From the NCBI GenBank assembly GCA_030426805.1, contig JAUHXU010000003.1:186001-250000 (forward strand): a stretch of DNA of 64,000 bases. The letters are read 5' to 3'. This document shows, in pieces, positions 8,201-16,780 of the stretch. The notes beneath the pieces were generated by a model. The model saw only the letters and a program-made list of their open reading frames with translations, did no database searches and was not told the DNA's origin. How positions within the stretch are numbered: the stretch's first letter is position 1; every line of letters starts with the position of its first letter. The position numbers were made by a program, and so were the translations under genes. Source of the DNA: a bacterium (GTDB taxonomy: Bacteria; Planctomycetota; JAFGQW01).

Positions 8201-10869
8201 GACTCGCGACCGACCGGTCGCTCGACACGGTCGTCGGCATCCTCGGCATCTTGAAATCGGGCGCGGCCTACGTGCCGATCGACCCGACCTACCCGGCCGA
8301 CCGCGTCCAGTTCATGATCGAAGACAGTGACGTCCACGCGATGGTCACGCAGCGCGCGTTCGCCGCGCAGGTGCCGCACGGGCGCACGATCGTCCTCGAC
8401 GCCGACGACCTGTCGGCCGAACCCACGACGCGGATCGATACCGGCGTCGGCGACGACGACCTCTGCTACATCATCTACACGTCGGGCTCGACCGGGCGCC
8501 CGAAGGGGGTGATGCTCCCCCACCGCGCGCCGATCCGACTGCTCGAAGCGACGCACCACTGGTTCGGGTTCGACGAGACCGACGTCTGGTCGATGTTCCA
8601 CAGCTACGCGTTCGACGTGTCGGTGTTCGAGTTGTGGGGCGCGCTCGCGCACGGCGGCGCGATCGTCGTGATCCCGTACGAGGTGAGCCGCACGCCGGAC
8701 GACTTCCACCGCGTGCTGCGCGATCGCGGCGTGACGGTGCTGAGCCAGACGCCGTCGGCGTTCTACCAGATCGACCGGGTCGACGAGCAGCGCGGCGCAC
8801 CGGACGAGCTCGCCGCACTCCGCTGGGTGATCTTCGCCGGCGAGGCGCTCGACTTCGCACGTCTCGCGTCGTGGTTCGACCGGCACGGCGACGAGCAGCC
8901 GCAGCTCGTGAACATGTACGGCATCACCGAGACGACCGTGCACACGACGTTCCGGCGCGTCACGGCCGACGACGTCGCGTCCGGCCGGCGCGGGCGCATC
9001 GGGGTGCAGATCCCGGACCTCGACCTGCACGTGCTCGACGAGCGGATGGAGCCGGCGCCGATCGGTGTCGTCGGCGAGCTGTACGTCGGCGGGCCCGGCG
9101 TCGCGAACGGGTATCTCAACCGCGCCGAACTCACCGCCGAGCGCTTCCTGCCCGATCCGTTCCGCGGTGGCGACGCGCGGCTCTACAAGTCCGGCGACCT
9201 CGCGCGGCGCACCGACGACGGTGACCTCGAGTACGTCGGCCGCAACGACCACCAGGTGCAGCTCCGTGGCTTCCGCGTCGAGCTGGGCGAGATCGAGAGC
9301 GCGCTCGCGACCCACGGCGCGATCCGCGAGGCGGTCGTGCTCGCGCGCGAGGATACCCCGGGCGACGTGCGGCTCGTCGGCTACGCGATCGCGACCGGGG
9401 ACGCGCGGCCGACGATGACCGACCTCCGCGCGCATCTGCTCACGACGCTGCCCGACTACATGGTCCCGGTCGCGGTCGTGTGGCTCGACGCGTTCCCGCT
9501 GACCGGCAACGGCAAACTCGATCGTCGCGCGCTCCCGAGCCCCGACCTCGGCGCCGCGGTGGACGCCGACGCCTACGTCGCGCCGCGCACGCCGAGCGAA
9601 ACGACGCTCGCGGCGATCTGGGCCGACGTGCTGGGGATCGAGCGCGTCGGCGTGGACGACAACTTCTTCGAGCTCGGCGGCGACTCGATCCGGACGATCC
9701 AGATCGTGTCGCGCGCGACCGAAGCCGGACTCACGCTGACGCCGATGCAGCTCTTCCGCCACCAGACGGTCGCCGAACTCGCGCGCCTCGCCGACGACGC
9801 GGCATCGGCAGCACTACCGCTCACGCCGGCGCAGGCGGTCGCACGCCCCGGCGCCGCGCGGGCGATGCTGCTCGACGTGGACGGCGTCGACGCCACGACG
9901 CTCGAACGCGCAGTCCGGGCGCTCCTCGATGCGCACGAAGGACTCCGCGTCCGGATCGCCGACGAAGGCGTGACGATCGCGTCGACACCCGGCGACGTGG
10001 TCGTCCGACGGCTCGACGCGCCGGACGTCGATGGCCTCCGCGCGGAACTCGACCCGGCGGCGGGTGACCTCGTTCGCGCCGCGCTCGTCGACGGCGGCGT
10101 ACTCCTCGTCGTCCACGACACCGGCGCCGACGACGCGTCGTGGCCGCTCGTCGTCGCGGATCTTCGGCGCGCGATCGCCGGCGAGCCACTCGAACCCGCG
10201 CCGTTCTCGGCATGGGCGCGGACGCTCGCCGACGTCGACGCGCCGGCCCTTCCCGAGCCGTGCGACCACACCGACGCGTGCATGCGGCCGCTCGACCCGA
10301 CCGACGCCGACGCACTCTTCGGCGATGCGAACGATGCCTACCGCACCGCCCCCCTCGACCTGCTCGCGGCGGCCGTCGCGCGCGCCCACGACGCGGCGCT
10401 CGCGATCGAGCTGACCGCCGACGATCTCCGCTCGCTCGACGGCTCGTCCGCGCCGGCACGAACGAGCGGCGCGTTCGCCCCGCGCATCGCAGTCGGGTTC
10501 GACGCCCCGAACGACGACCTCGCCGCACACGTGAAGGCGACGAAAGAACGCCGCCGCGCACCCGACGACATCGCGCCGAACGCCGACGTCGCGCTCGCCG
10601 CGCTCGACATCCCCGGCGTCACCCGCGTGTGGGCAACGACTGCAGCCCCGATCGCGATCACTGCAACGCGCGAGGCGCTCCACGCGACGTTCGGCCCGAC
10701 GGCGATCGACCGCCCCGCCGCCGAGCGCCTTCTCGCCGCGACCGCGGACGCATTACGCGACGTCCTCGCCCACTGCCGCGACCCGCAAGCCGGCGGCCTC
10801 ACCCCGTCGGACTTCCCCGACGCCGGCCTCGACCAAGGTCAACTCGACGACCTCCTCGGCCGGCTGTAG
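2284..10869 (+). CDS. Two-module nonribosomal peptide synthetase (C*-A-T-E-C-A-T-E*)
   Basis: A 2861-residue NRPS. Domains in order: a degenerate N-terminal condensation domain (about 1-395; H-H-x-x-x-D-G replaced by A-P-A-V-C-A-D at 92-98); adenylation domain A1 (about 406-905; T-S-G-S-T-G near 557, K893); carrier T1 (S947); a complete epimerization domain (about 1000-1440; H1123-H1124...D1128, N-Y-L-G-Q-F-D at 1345-1351); a condensation domain that follows an E domain and so is probably D-C-L type (about 1463-1905; H1600-H1601...D1605-G); A2 (about 1920-2425; K2411); T2 (S2468); and a degenerate C/E-like tail (about 2510-2861; H-D-T-G-A-D at 2611-2616). There is no thioesterase. My reading of the ten specificity positions gives DSVLIAEVWK for A1 and DVFSIAMVHK for A2; the M-V-H-K ending of A2 recalls threonine-type codes. 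The start follows the methyltransferase stop by 3 nt, with a GGAG about 10 nt upstream. Confidence 0.95.
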   Translation: MGEAFPLSPLQAHIRDRGEGAPLTVSGIASITGPLDRARLDRAIEAVVAEHEILRTTITDVDGMPAQEIGDASVLEVHVDDHDGETLLAITAPAVCADPTGIGELIVAIARHYAGETPDDEGPMQYADVAAWQLDLLEDESDDTGRRFWARRALPADDPRTPYDPTSANRAFPALATDDDPANTEAVGQLASELGVEPFDVWLTAWAAVLARVVEPDRQGEIVVGVEHVGRDLDELRGAIGPLTRQLPHAFGAHGDRPFRDAVRDVHRARVDAEKWAPYFRWSPTSDAERHGCAFAFTVVDVPEPIEADGVRFAIEHLGGTVDRNRFRLSLLRMGADVQSWILRGGDTDDDKADDDALRLLDAWGALLAGALADPSTPLDRLPLLSDDEYQRLVVDFNETDADYPRVCIHEQIEAQVDATPDAVAIRAGDRAIPYADLDAAANRLAHHLQSLGAKPNALVAIALDRSPEMVIAILGVLKSGAAYVPIDPDYPEDRIRFVLEQTGATIVLTREAYAGFFAGAEHVVCFDRDADALAACSADRPTAAVTPTDLCYVIYTSGSTGRPKGVMITHEGLVISNQARIAFFGEPVGTFLLLSPLAFDSSVVGIYWTLLTGGTLLLVPKAAQQTPDRLAQTVADEGVTHLLTLPSFYALVLEHGTAESLASLRCAIVAGEACPKKLIEQHRTMLPDAGMFSEYGATETTVWASGTDCLTQTLNFAALGTPIENAQMYVVDENLVPLPVGVPGEVCFGGPAIAPGYLNRPDLTEERFVPDPFREGGRLYRSGDLARHVATGEIEFLGRIDNQVKIRGFRVELEEIDAVLTQHEDLREAIVDARAASDDGVSKRLVGYVAPLPGKTPSIDALKSFLAETLPDYMVPSQWVVLAELPKTPNGKVDRRALPDPEHAIGEGFEAPANDAERTLATIWSALLGVDPIGRHDNFFELGGDSILSIQVVARAKQAGLAITARDVFEHQTIAALAECAGGTVAPTTAEQGAVTGDVPLTPIQHWFFERELPEPHHANMSLLFCANEAIDVDALRRAGQAVLDHHDALRMRYAHSDGAWHQTIADAETVVVETVDGADTETIESRAAEVQASLDIADGPLLRFVVFNATTPEPRVLIAVHHLVFDGVSWRILLEDLEAAYRGGALRPKSTSFKAWAERLGAFAHGEADGTIDLDAEHDHWLAPIGDVATLPTDRDAPAEDHTVGTQHILSRTLDAAATDALLHDVPRAYRTRIDDILVTALLRTLAEWTGSNRIHLDLEGHGREEIVDGVDLSRTIGWFTTTYPAVLDLPAGDNAGDAIESVKAQLGAIPNRGIGYGLLRYLRDDDTARALAEQPAASINYNYLGQFDQVMAEWLRPAPESAGPDFSPRQPRSHVLEACGLVVDGCLRMDWTYSDRLHDEATIARLADAFTRHLRALIVHCTGSGRIVGADAADLGWTDADVDAVTRAVTAAHGGTTDRVEDVYPVSPLQQGLLFHALAEPDHDTYYEGFTCTLRGPVDVDALRGAWQAVVDRYPILRTGFVWEGVRRPVQVVEKQVAVVVRELDWRDVPPSERADRLAAFNRAERRDRFDLTRAPLMRVTLIRHDDDTHTFVWGFHHLIMDGWSMFIVLEEAFQNYDALAAGESIARPRPPAYRDYIREVARRDTTDAERFWRERLAGFTAPTPLVVDHEPTAPPAQGLRQRKLSADATARLEAFAREHRLTMNAIVQGTWGLLLHRYAGTDDVVFGATSSGRTSGLAGVEAMVGLFINTLPVRMRIDPERPVVEWLRDTQVEQAEALEHDAVSLGEVQSWSDVAPGQPMFETIFIFENYKKDTPIEAMSDALSIDDVDWDESTNFAIRAHAMPGEQIELSLLYAMERLDAATVDRIAGHWIALLEQVAADPARAIADLRIVAGDERDALLATARATKSFDTTGRAIHHRFEAHVDARPDATAAVCGDASLTYAELEAAANRLAHRLRSLGVERGARVGLATDRSLDTVVGILGILKSGAAYVPIDPTYPADRVQFMIEDSDVHAMVTQRAFAAQVPHGRTIVLDADDLSAEPTTRIDTGVGDDDLCYIIYTSGSTGRPKGVMLPHRAPIRLLEATHHWFGFDETDVWSMFHSYAFDVSVFELWGALAHGGAIVVIPYEVSRTPDDFHRVLRDRGVTVLSQTPSAFYQIDRVDEQRGAPDELAALRWVIFAGEALDFARLASWFDRHGDEQPQLVNMYGITETTVHTTFRRVTADDVASGRRGRIGVQIPDLDLHVLDERMEPAPIGVVGELYVGGPGVANGYLNRAELTAERFLPDPFRGGDARLYKSGDLARRTDDGDLEYVGRNDHQVQLRGFRVELGEIESALATHGAIREAVVLAREDTPGDVRLVGYAIATGDARPTMTDLRAHLLTTLPDYMVPVAVVWLDAFPLTGNGKLDRRALPSPDLGAAVDADAYVAPRTPSETTLAAIWADVLGIERVGVDDNFFELGGDSIRTIQIVSRATEAGLTLTPMQLFRHQTVAELARLADDAASAALPLTPAQAVARPGAARAMLLDVDGVDATTLERAVRALLDAHEGLRVRIADEGVTIASTPGDVVVRRLDAPDVDGLRAELDPAAGDLVRAALVDGGVLLVVHDTGADDASWPLVVADLRRAIAGEPLEPAPFSAWARTLADVDAPALPEPCDHTDACMRPLDPTDADALFGDANDAYRTAPLDLLAAAVARAHDAALAIELTADDLRSLDGSSAPARTSGAFAPRIAVGFDAPNDDLAAHVKATKERRRAPDDIAPNADVALAALDIPGVTRVWATTAAPIAITATREALHATFGPTAIDRPAAERLLAATADALRDVLAHCRDPQAGGLTPSDFPDAGLDQGQLDDLLGRL

Positions 10870-10872
10870 CCC

Positions 10873-10966
10873 TCAAACGCGATTCTGTCCCTCAACGCTG
10901 ACAGATTCGCGTTTGAAGCGCTTCAAACCAGAATGTGTCAGCGTTGAGGGACAGATTCCGGTTTGA
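10873..10966. repeat. 94-bp palindromic element, copy 1
   Basis: An almost perfect inverted repeat lies 3 nt after the NRPS stop. The symmetry centre is between 10920 and 10921, inside GAAGCGCTTC. Each arm carries a CTGTCCCTCAACGCTGAC block (reverse complemented in the right arm) bounded by TCAAAC and GTTTGA. The 68-nt core (10886-10953) recurs at 39365-39432 with two mismatches, so this is a dispersed repeat and not only a local terminator. It has no T-tract. It may act as a transcription stop, a REP-like element or a small non-autonomous mobile element. Confidence 0.8.
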
Positions 10967-11098
10967 AAGCGCCCACAACAGCTGCTCGGTCACCCCCGCA
11001 TGACGGGACCCGCGAGGACCCGCGGTGCGGATCGACGGCGTCGGGTTCAGGCGGTAGACTGACCGACTGTCCTTGAAGAGCCTGGAAGAGGAGGGAAC

Positions 11099-12628
<1,530 letters not shown>

Positions 12629-12633
12629 GACGA

Positions 12634-12705
12634 GACCGCGTATCGATGCGGTCGCTTCGGTGAACGTGCCGCAGCGAGCGAGCATGCTCCCGTGCCAAGG
12701 CACGG
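12634..12705. terminator. Two hairpins after the AbgT gene, possible terminator
   Basis: Two stem-loops follow the transporter stop: GACCGC (12634-12639) pairs with GCGGTC (12648-12653), and CCGTGCCAAGGCACGG (12690-12705) is a 16-nt palindrome. There is no T-run, so intrinsic termination is uncertain. Confidence 0.3.
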
Positions 12706-12838
12706 CCCTCGCGACAGAAAACTGGGACGCGTCCGGATGTTTCGTCGGAAAGGGGCACTGCACCCTCCCACTACCGGGTTGAGCGGGAGCCGCCGGCCCC
12801 GCGCATCCGACTGAATCCGCACAACCCAGGAGATAACC

Positions 12839-14047
12839 ATGCACCGCATCGCAGCTTTCGCGCTTCTCGCTTCCATCGGCGCTTCGACGCTCACGGCCCA
12901 GATGCCGGACAAGCACTTGATCATCACGTCGCACCTCGGCGTCTTCTCCGTCGATCGCACGACGGGCGTCGCGACGACGATCGCGACCGAGAGCAGCTCG
13001 CTTCGGTTCTACAAGACCCGAATGGACGTCGGGAACGACCGCATGATGACGCTGTTTACGCCGGTCGCCGGCGCGAACAGCTACCTGATTCGCGTCTACC
13101 CGAGCGGCGCCCAGACGACCATCGCCTCGATGTCCGGCACCGCGAACGACCTGACCATGGACCAGGACGGGCAGTGGCTCATCACGACGACCGAGGGCCG
13201 TCTCTACCGCACGCAAGGCATCCTCAACAATCGCACCGTCACGACCGTGATGAGCGGTCTGGGCACGGCCCGCGGCCTGTGCCTCGACCAGGACACCGGC
13301 GACTACGTCATCGGCACCTATAGCTCCGGCACCGGGCGGATGCTGCGCATCGACCGCCAGACGCTGAACATCACGACGCTCAAGGCGAACCTCCCGCAGA
13401 TCACGTCGATCGAGCACAACCAGCGCACCGGCCACTTCACCGCGGTGTCCGGCAACACGACCTACATCGTGAACCGGGTCGGCGGCACGGTGACCACGAT
13501 CTCGCGTGCCGGCTCCTCTGTCGCCTACGTCGACGACATCACGGGTCACACGTTCATCGCCGGCGGTTCCACGATCACCGAGTACGACCCGAACTACCAG
13601 GTCGTGCGCTCGCACTTTCCTCCTTCGATCGGTTCGGTCACCGGCATGACGATGTTCGGCTCGCAGGTCCTCGCGCCGGCGACCAACGCCAGCTCCGCGG
13701 GCGGCAACAACTACCGCGTCGTGGGCTACTTCCCGGACTCCAAGAACGCCAACTACGTGTGCGCCATGAGCTTCAGCGGCATGAGGCCCGGCTTCGACGT
13801 GGCGTCGACGCGCCGCATCAACATCGTGCCCGACGCGGTCTTCTTCGCGACGTTCAACGGGCTGCCGCTGTTCACGAAGAACTTCCGCGGCACCACGAGC
13901 TCCGTCGGCTTCTTCTTCGCCGAGTTCCTCCTGCCGGTCGTCCCGAGCTCGACGCCGCCGGTCACGTTCACCGCTGTCGCGATCAACCCGAGCAAGCCGG
14001 GCGGACTCGACATCGCATCGTCCTGGACCGTCAAGATCGAGAACTGA
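12839..14047 (+). CDS. Secreted NHL/SMP-30-like propeller protein, family member a
   Basis: A 402-residue protein with a signal peptide (residues 1-21, ending T-L-T-A-Q). The body has repeated strands of the kind seen in NHL or SMP-30 propellers: a repeat with D-R-T-T-G-V-A-T-T-I, then L-T-M-D-Q-D-G-Q, then L-C-L-D-Q-D-T-G-D-Y-V. From about residue 306 it ends in the C-terminal domain shared by six proteins in this window (M-R-P-G-F, then D-A-V-F-F-A-T-F). A paralogue at 25118-26314 keeps the same blocks. AGGAGATAACC before the ATG is a good ribosome binding site. A rho-independent terminator follows at 14074. The function is unknown; an extracellular or periplasmic location is inferred from the signal peptide. 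Confidence 0.8.
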   Translation: MHRIAAFALLASIGASTLTAQMPDKHLIITSHLGVFSVDRTTGVATTIATESSSLRFYKTRMDVGNDRMMTLFTPVAGANSYLIRVYPSGAQTTIASMSGTANDLTMDQDGQWLITTTEGRLYRTQGILNNRTVTTVMSGLGTARGLCLDQDTGDYVIGTYSSGTGRMLRIDRQTLNITTLKANLPQITSIEHNQRTGHFTAVSGNTTYIVNRVGGTVTTISRAGSSVAYVDDITGHTFIAGGSTITEYDPNYQVVRSHFPPSIGSVTGMTMFGSQVLAPATNASSAGGNNYRVVGYFPDSKNANYVCAMSFSGMRPGFDVASTRRINIVPDAVFFATFNGLPLFTKNFRGTTSSVGFFFAEFLLPVVPSSTPPVTFTAVAINPSKPGGLDIASSWTVKIEN

Positions 14048-14073
14048 GTCCGAACGAACGAGTGATTCACGAG

Positions 14074-14108
14074 AAGGTGGCTCCGCGAAACGCGGGGCCA
14101 CCTTTTTT
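14074..14108. terminator. Bidirectional rho-independent terminator
   Basis: A stem AAGGTGGC...GCCACCTT with an inner CCGCG/CGCGG stem and an AAA loop spans 14074-14103, followed by a run of six T. It lies between the convergent secreted-protein gene and methyltransferase gene and can serve both, since the A-rich left edge gives U residues on the other strand. Confidence 0.85.
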
Positions 14109-14143
14109 CGGGTACCAGCCGATCGCGATCCTCGAGTGCGCCC

Positions 14144-14812
14144 CTACCGCATCCCGACGGTCAGCAGCGTTCCCGCGTCGATGCGCCAGCGATCGCCGGT
14201 CTCCGACGCGGGCAGCGTCAACCGCTCCTGCTCGATGTCGCGGAAGCCCGCTCGTGCAAACGCATCGCGCCATTCGGCCTCGCCGAGCAGGTTCATCCCG
14301 ATCCCGACGTCGGTCGGCCACGTGTGGCTCGCCGGGTTCTCCGTGTAGTAGTTCAACGCGCACGCGAAGCGTCCGCCGGGCCGCACGACCGAGTGCACGC
14401 GGCGAAGCGCGCCGTCGAGGTCGTCGATGTAGTAGAACGCCTCCATCGAGAACACCGCGTCGAAGCCGCGCTCCGGCAGCGCAACCTCCAGGATCGATCC
14501 GGTGATGAAGGTCGCGTTCGCGAGGTCCTCGGCGCGCGAGGTCGCGTGCGCGATCATCTCCGGCGCGAGATCGATTCCGAACGCGCGCCCCTCCGGTGCC
14601 GCCTCCGCGGCCCAGCGGACCGCGTATCCGTTGCCGCAGCCGATGTCGAGGAACCACTCCGCGGGCCCGAGTCCGAGCCGTGCGAACGCGCGACGCGCCG
14701 TCGGCGCGTGGTCGGCTTCCATGCCCTCGGCGCGGCCCCGTCGCGCCCAGTCGTCGAATACTTCGCGCACGCGTGTCGGCGGGCGTGCGGGGTCGTTGTG
14801 GTCGGTCTCCAT
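14144..14812 (-). CDS. Class I SAM-dependent methyltransferase
   Basis: A 222-residue methyltransferase with SAM motif I as D-I-G-C-G-N-G-Y at about residues 56-63, an acidic loop G-I-D-L-A-P-E-M after strand 2, and the R-P-G-G-R-F post-III motif near 149. The length and order fit the UbiE/Methyltransf_11 group of small-molecule methyltransferases. The substrate is unknown. It is a single-gene unit divergent from the gene at 14912 and convergent with the secreted protein gene. The start at 14812 is the only ATG that keeps the full N-terminal helix. A TACACT hexamer lies 11 nt upstream, so the leader may be very short. No link to the NRPS genes is visible. Confidence 0.85.
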   Translation of the reverse strand: METDHNDPARPPTRVREVFDDWARRGRAEGMEADHAPTARRAFARLGLGPAEWFLDIGCGNGYAVRWAAEAAPEGRAFGIDLAPEMIAHATSRAEDLANATFITGSILEVALPERGFDAVFSMEAFYYIDDLDGALRRVHSVVRPGGRFACALNYYTENPASHTWPTDVGIGMNLLGEAEWRDAFARAGFRDIEQERLTLPASETGDRWRIDAGTLLTVGMR

Positions 14813-14911
14813 GCCGATAGGATAGTGTATCCACCGCCTTGCCTTGCCGGCCGGAACGGTCGATCATGCCTCGTGGCCTTCTTGCTCGAACCCCGCACCT
14901 GAGGAACCCTC

Positions 14912-16651
14912 GTGGCGCTGTCCCGATCCGCGACCATCGTGATCCCGCTGGTATGCGCCGTGCTGATCGGCGTCACGTATATGATCCTCGGTCCGTCTGA
15001 CGGTGGGTTCGCTCCGGTCGCGCCGAATACGCCGAACACCGAGCCGGCGCCGACCGGGCCGACGCCAACCGGACCGTCGTCAACCGGACGGGCCCACACG
15101 ACCGACCCGGACAACAACGGCACCGCGGGTTCCGGCGCCGGCAACGCCGACGATCCCGAAGCGAAGGATCCCGAGGTTCTGATCCCGCCCCCGCCGATCC
15201 GCAAGGAGCTCACTGTCGACGTCGGCTGGACCGCACCCGCGCCGGACGCGCCGGGCGGAGCGGACGTTCCGCGCGTCGGGCCGCCGCCGATCGCACCGCT
15301 GCCGCGCGACAAGGTGTTCGAGTGCTCGATCGTCGTCGAGACCGATCCAGGCGTGCAGCCGCCGGTCCAGATGCGCGTGATCAACGGTCCGCCGTGGGGC
15401 GAGGCGCTGTTCTCGCCGGAAGCCGACGGCAAGACCTTTCTCTTGCGGGATCCCTACGGCGCGGACGGGCCGCGGATCGTCCGCTTCGAGATGGACCTCG
15501 CCGGCCAGAAATTCGTCGAGCGATTCCTGCCAGCGGGCGTCGAGCACACCGTCTTCCGGATCGGCCGACCGGCGACGCTTCAGGTCAAGGTCCTCTCGCC
15601 CGGCAACCGAACGTCGATGGGCGCGATCGAGGTCGACGGGAAACACCAGCAGGGATCCGGCGTGCTCACGATTCAGGGCGTCAACGCCGGCAACTCGGTC
15701 GTCCGGGTCGCCGCGAAGGGGTACACCTGGCTGCGTCGCGTGCTCGAGACGCCGGGCGGTCCCTACGAACTGATGGTCGAGGATGCGGCCGAACTGCGGC
15801 TGCGCGTCGTCCGCAGCGGCGACGGCGGCGACGCGCGCAAGTTCTGGGCCTGCGCGGTGCCGAGCCGCGGCGGTGAGGGCGCGGGATTCTACGCAGCCGG
15901 CCGCGACTACTTTCGAGAGCAGGACGACGAAGACGGCATGTTGTCGTTTCTCAACCTCCCGCAGGGTTGGAGCGGCACGATCGTCGTCTGGCATCCGCTG
16001 TATGCGACCCAGGCGCTTCCGACCGCGTTGTTCCGCAACACCGACCGGATCATCCGGCCGGAACCGCGCCCTATGGTCGACGTCGCGATCGTCGACGCAA
16101 GGACGAACAACGGTATCGCCAACGCGATCGTGCAGACGTCGGCGGACGCAAACACCGTCTACGACGCGATGGTCGCGAAGTCTCTCGTGTTCGCGCCGCG
16201 CGACAAGTGGCGTCAACCGGCGCCATACCTCGGGTTCCCGATCGTCGCACGCGAAGAGAATCCACCCGGCGGCGCGACGATGCGCCTACATGTCGATCCG
16301 CTGATCGAATCGCTCGACGTGCTCGCCCAGGCGCCAGGGTACGCACCGTCGCTTCGACGCGACGTCAAGGTCGCGGGTGTGCGTCAAATCCAGTTCCGCC
16401 TCGAGCCGCTCGGCCCGGAGCAGGCCGGGACGATCACGCTCGCGCTACCCGAGCACGTCGCGTCCGAAGACGTGACGCTGCCGGCGATCTATCGCCGGTT
16501 CGTACGGACCGATGGCGACGCGCGCACCCTGACGCTGGAGCGCCTCGTGCCGGGGCGATACCGTCTGCGGTTCCCGGGCGCCGAACCCGCGCTGGACGTC
16601 GTCGAGGTCGACGTCGGCCCGGGCGAAACGAAGCGCGTCTCACTGCGCTGA
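14912..16651 (+). CDS. Membrane-anchored protein with carboxypeptidase-regulatory-like domains
   Basis: A 579-residue protein with an N-terminal hydrophobic segment (about 8-27) and then a low-complexity linker rich in proline, threonine and glycine (about 30-110). The rest is beta-rich with no catalytic motif that I recognise; segments such as V-D-V-A-I-V-D-A-R-T-N-N-G-I-A-N-A-I-V and the closing L-V-P-G-R-Y-R-L-R-F-P-G resemble carboxypeptidase-regulatory-like or Cna-B-like sandwich domains. The GTG at 14912 is preceded by GAGGA 6 nt upstream. It would sit in the envelope with the bulk outside the cytoplasm. Its similarity to the exterior part of the sigma-factor fusion at 35660-39088 is one of fold type only. 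Function unknown. Confidence 0.65.
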   Translation: MALSRSATIVIPLVCAVLIGVTYMILGPSDGGFAPVAPNTPNTEPAPTGPTPTGPSSTGRAHTTDPDNNGTAGSGAGNADDPEAKDPEVLIPPPPIRKELTVDVGWTAPAPDAPGGADVPRVGPPPIAPLPRDKVFECSIVVETDPGVQPPVQMRVINGPPWGEALFSPEADGKTFLLRDPYGADGPRIVRFEMDLAGQKFVERFLPAGVEHTVFRIGRPATLQVKVLSPGNRTSMGAIEVDGKHQQGSGVLTIQGVNAGNSVVRVAAKGYTWLRRVLETPGGPYELMVEDAAELRLRVVRSGDGGDARKFWACAVPSRGGEGAGFYAAGRDYFREQDDEDGMLSFLNLPQGWSGTIVVWHPLYATQALPTALFRNTDRIIRPEPRPMVDVAIVDARTNNGIANAIVQTSADANTVYDAMVAKSLVFAPRDKWRQPAPYLGFPIVAREENPPGGATMRLHVDPLIESLDVLAQAPGYAPSLRRDVKVAGVRQIQFRLEPLGPEQAGTITLALPEHVASEDVTLPAIYRRFVRTDGDARTLTLERLVPGRYRLRFPGAEPALDVVEVDVGPGETKRVSLR

Positions 16652-16719
16652 CCGGATCCGCGAAGATCGACGGTCAACCCGTCGCTCTCACCACGGCGCC
16701 AGTCGTTGCACCACACCGC

Positions 16720-16748
16720 TTGTCGCTACACCGCCTCCCCGTTACACT
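16720..16748 (+). promoter_or_regulatory. Probable sigma-70-type promoter
   Basis: TTGTCG (16720-16725), a 17-nt spacer, and TACACT (16743-16748). The predicted start near 16755 leaves about 25 nt before the ATG at 16781. This is a pattern match only. Confidence 0.4.
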
Positions 16749-16780
16749 CCGTCGATCGAGACAGCGGAGCCGATAGCACG

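Noticed and set aside
14912-16651. Anti-sigma factor partner for the sigma fusion
   Set aside because: The protein is distant, has no zinc-binding or FecR-like cytoplasmic motif, and its N terminus before the membrane helix is only about seven residues.
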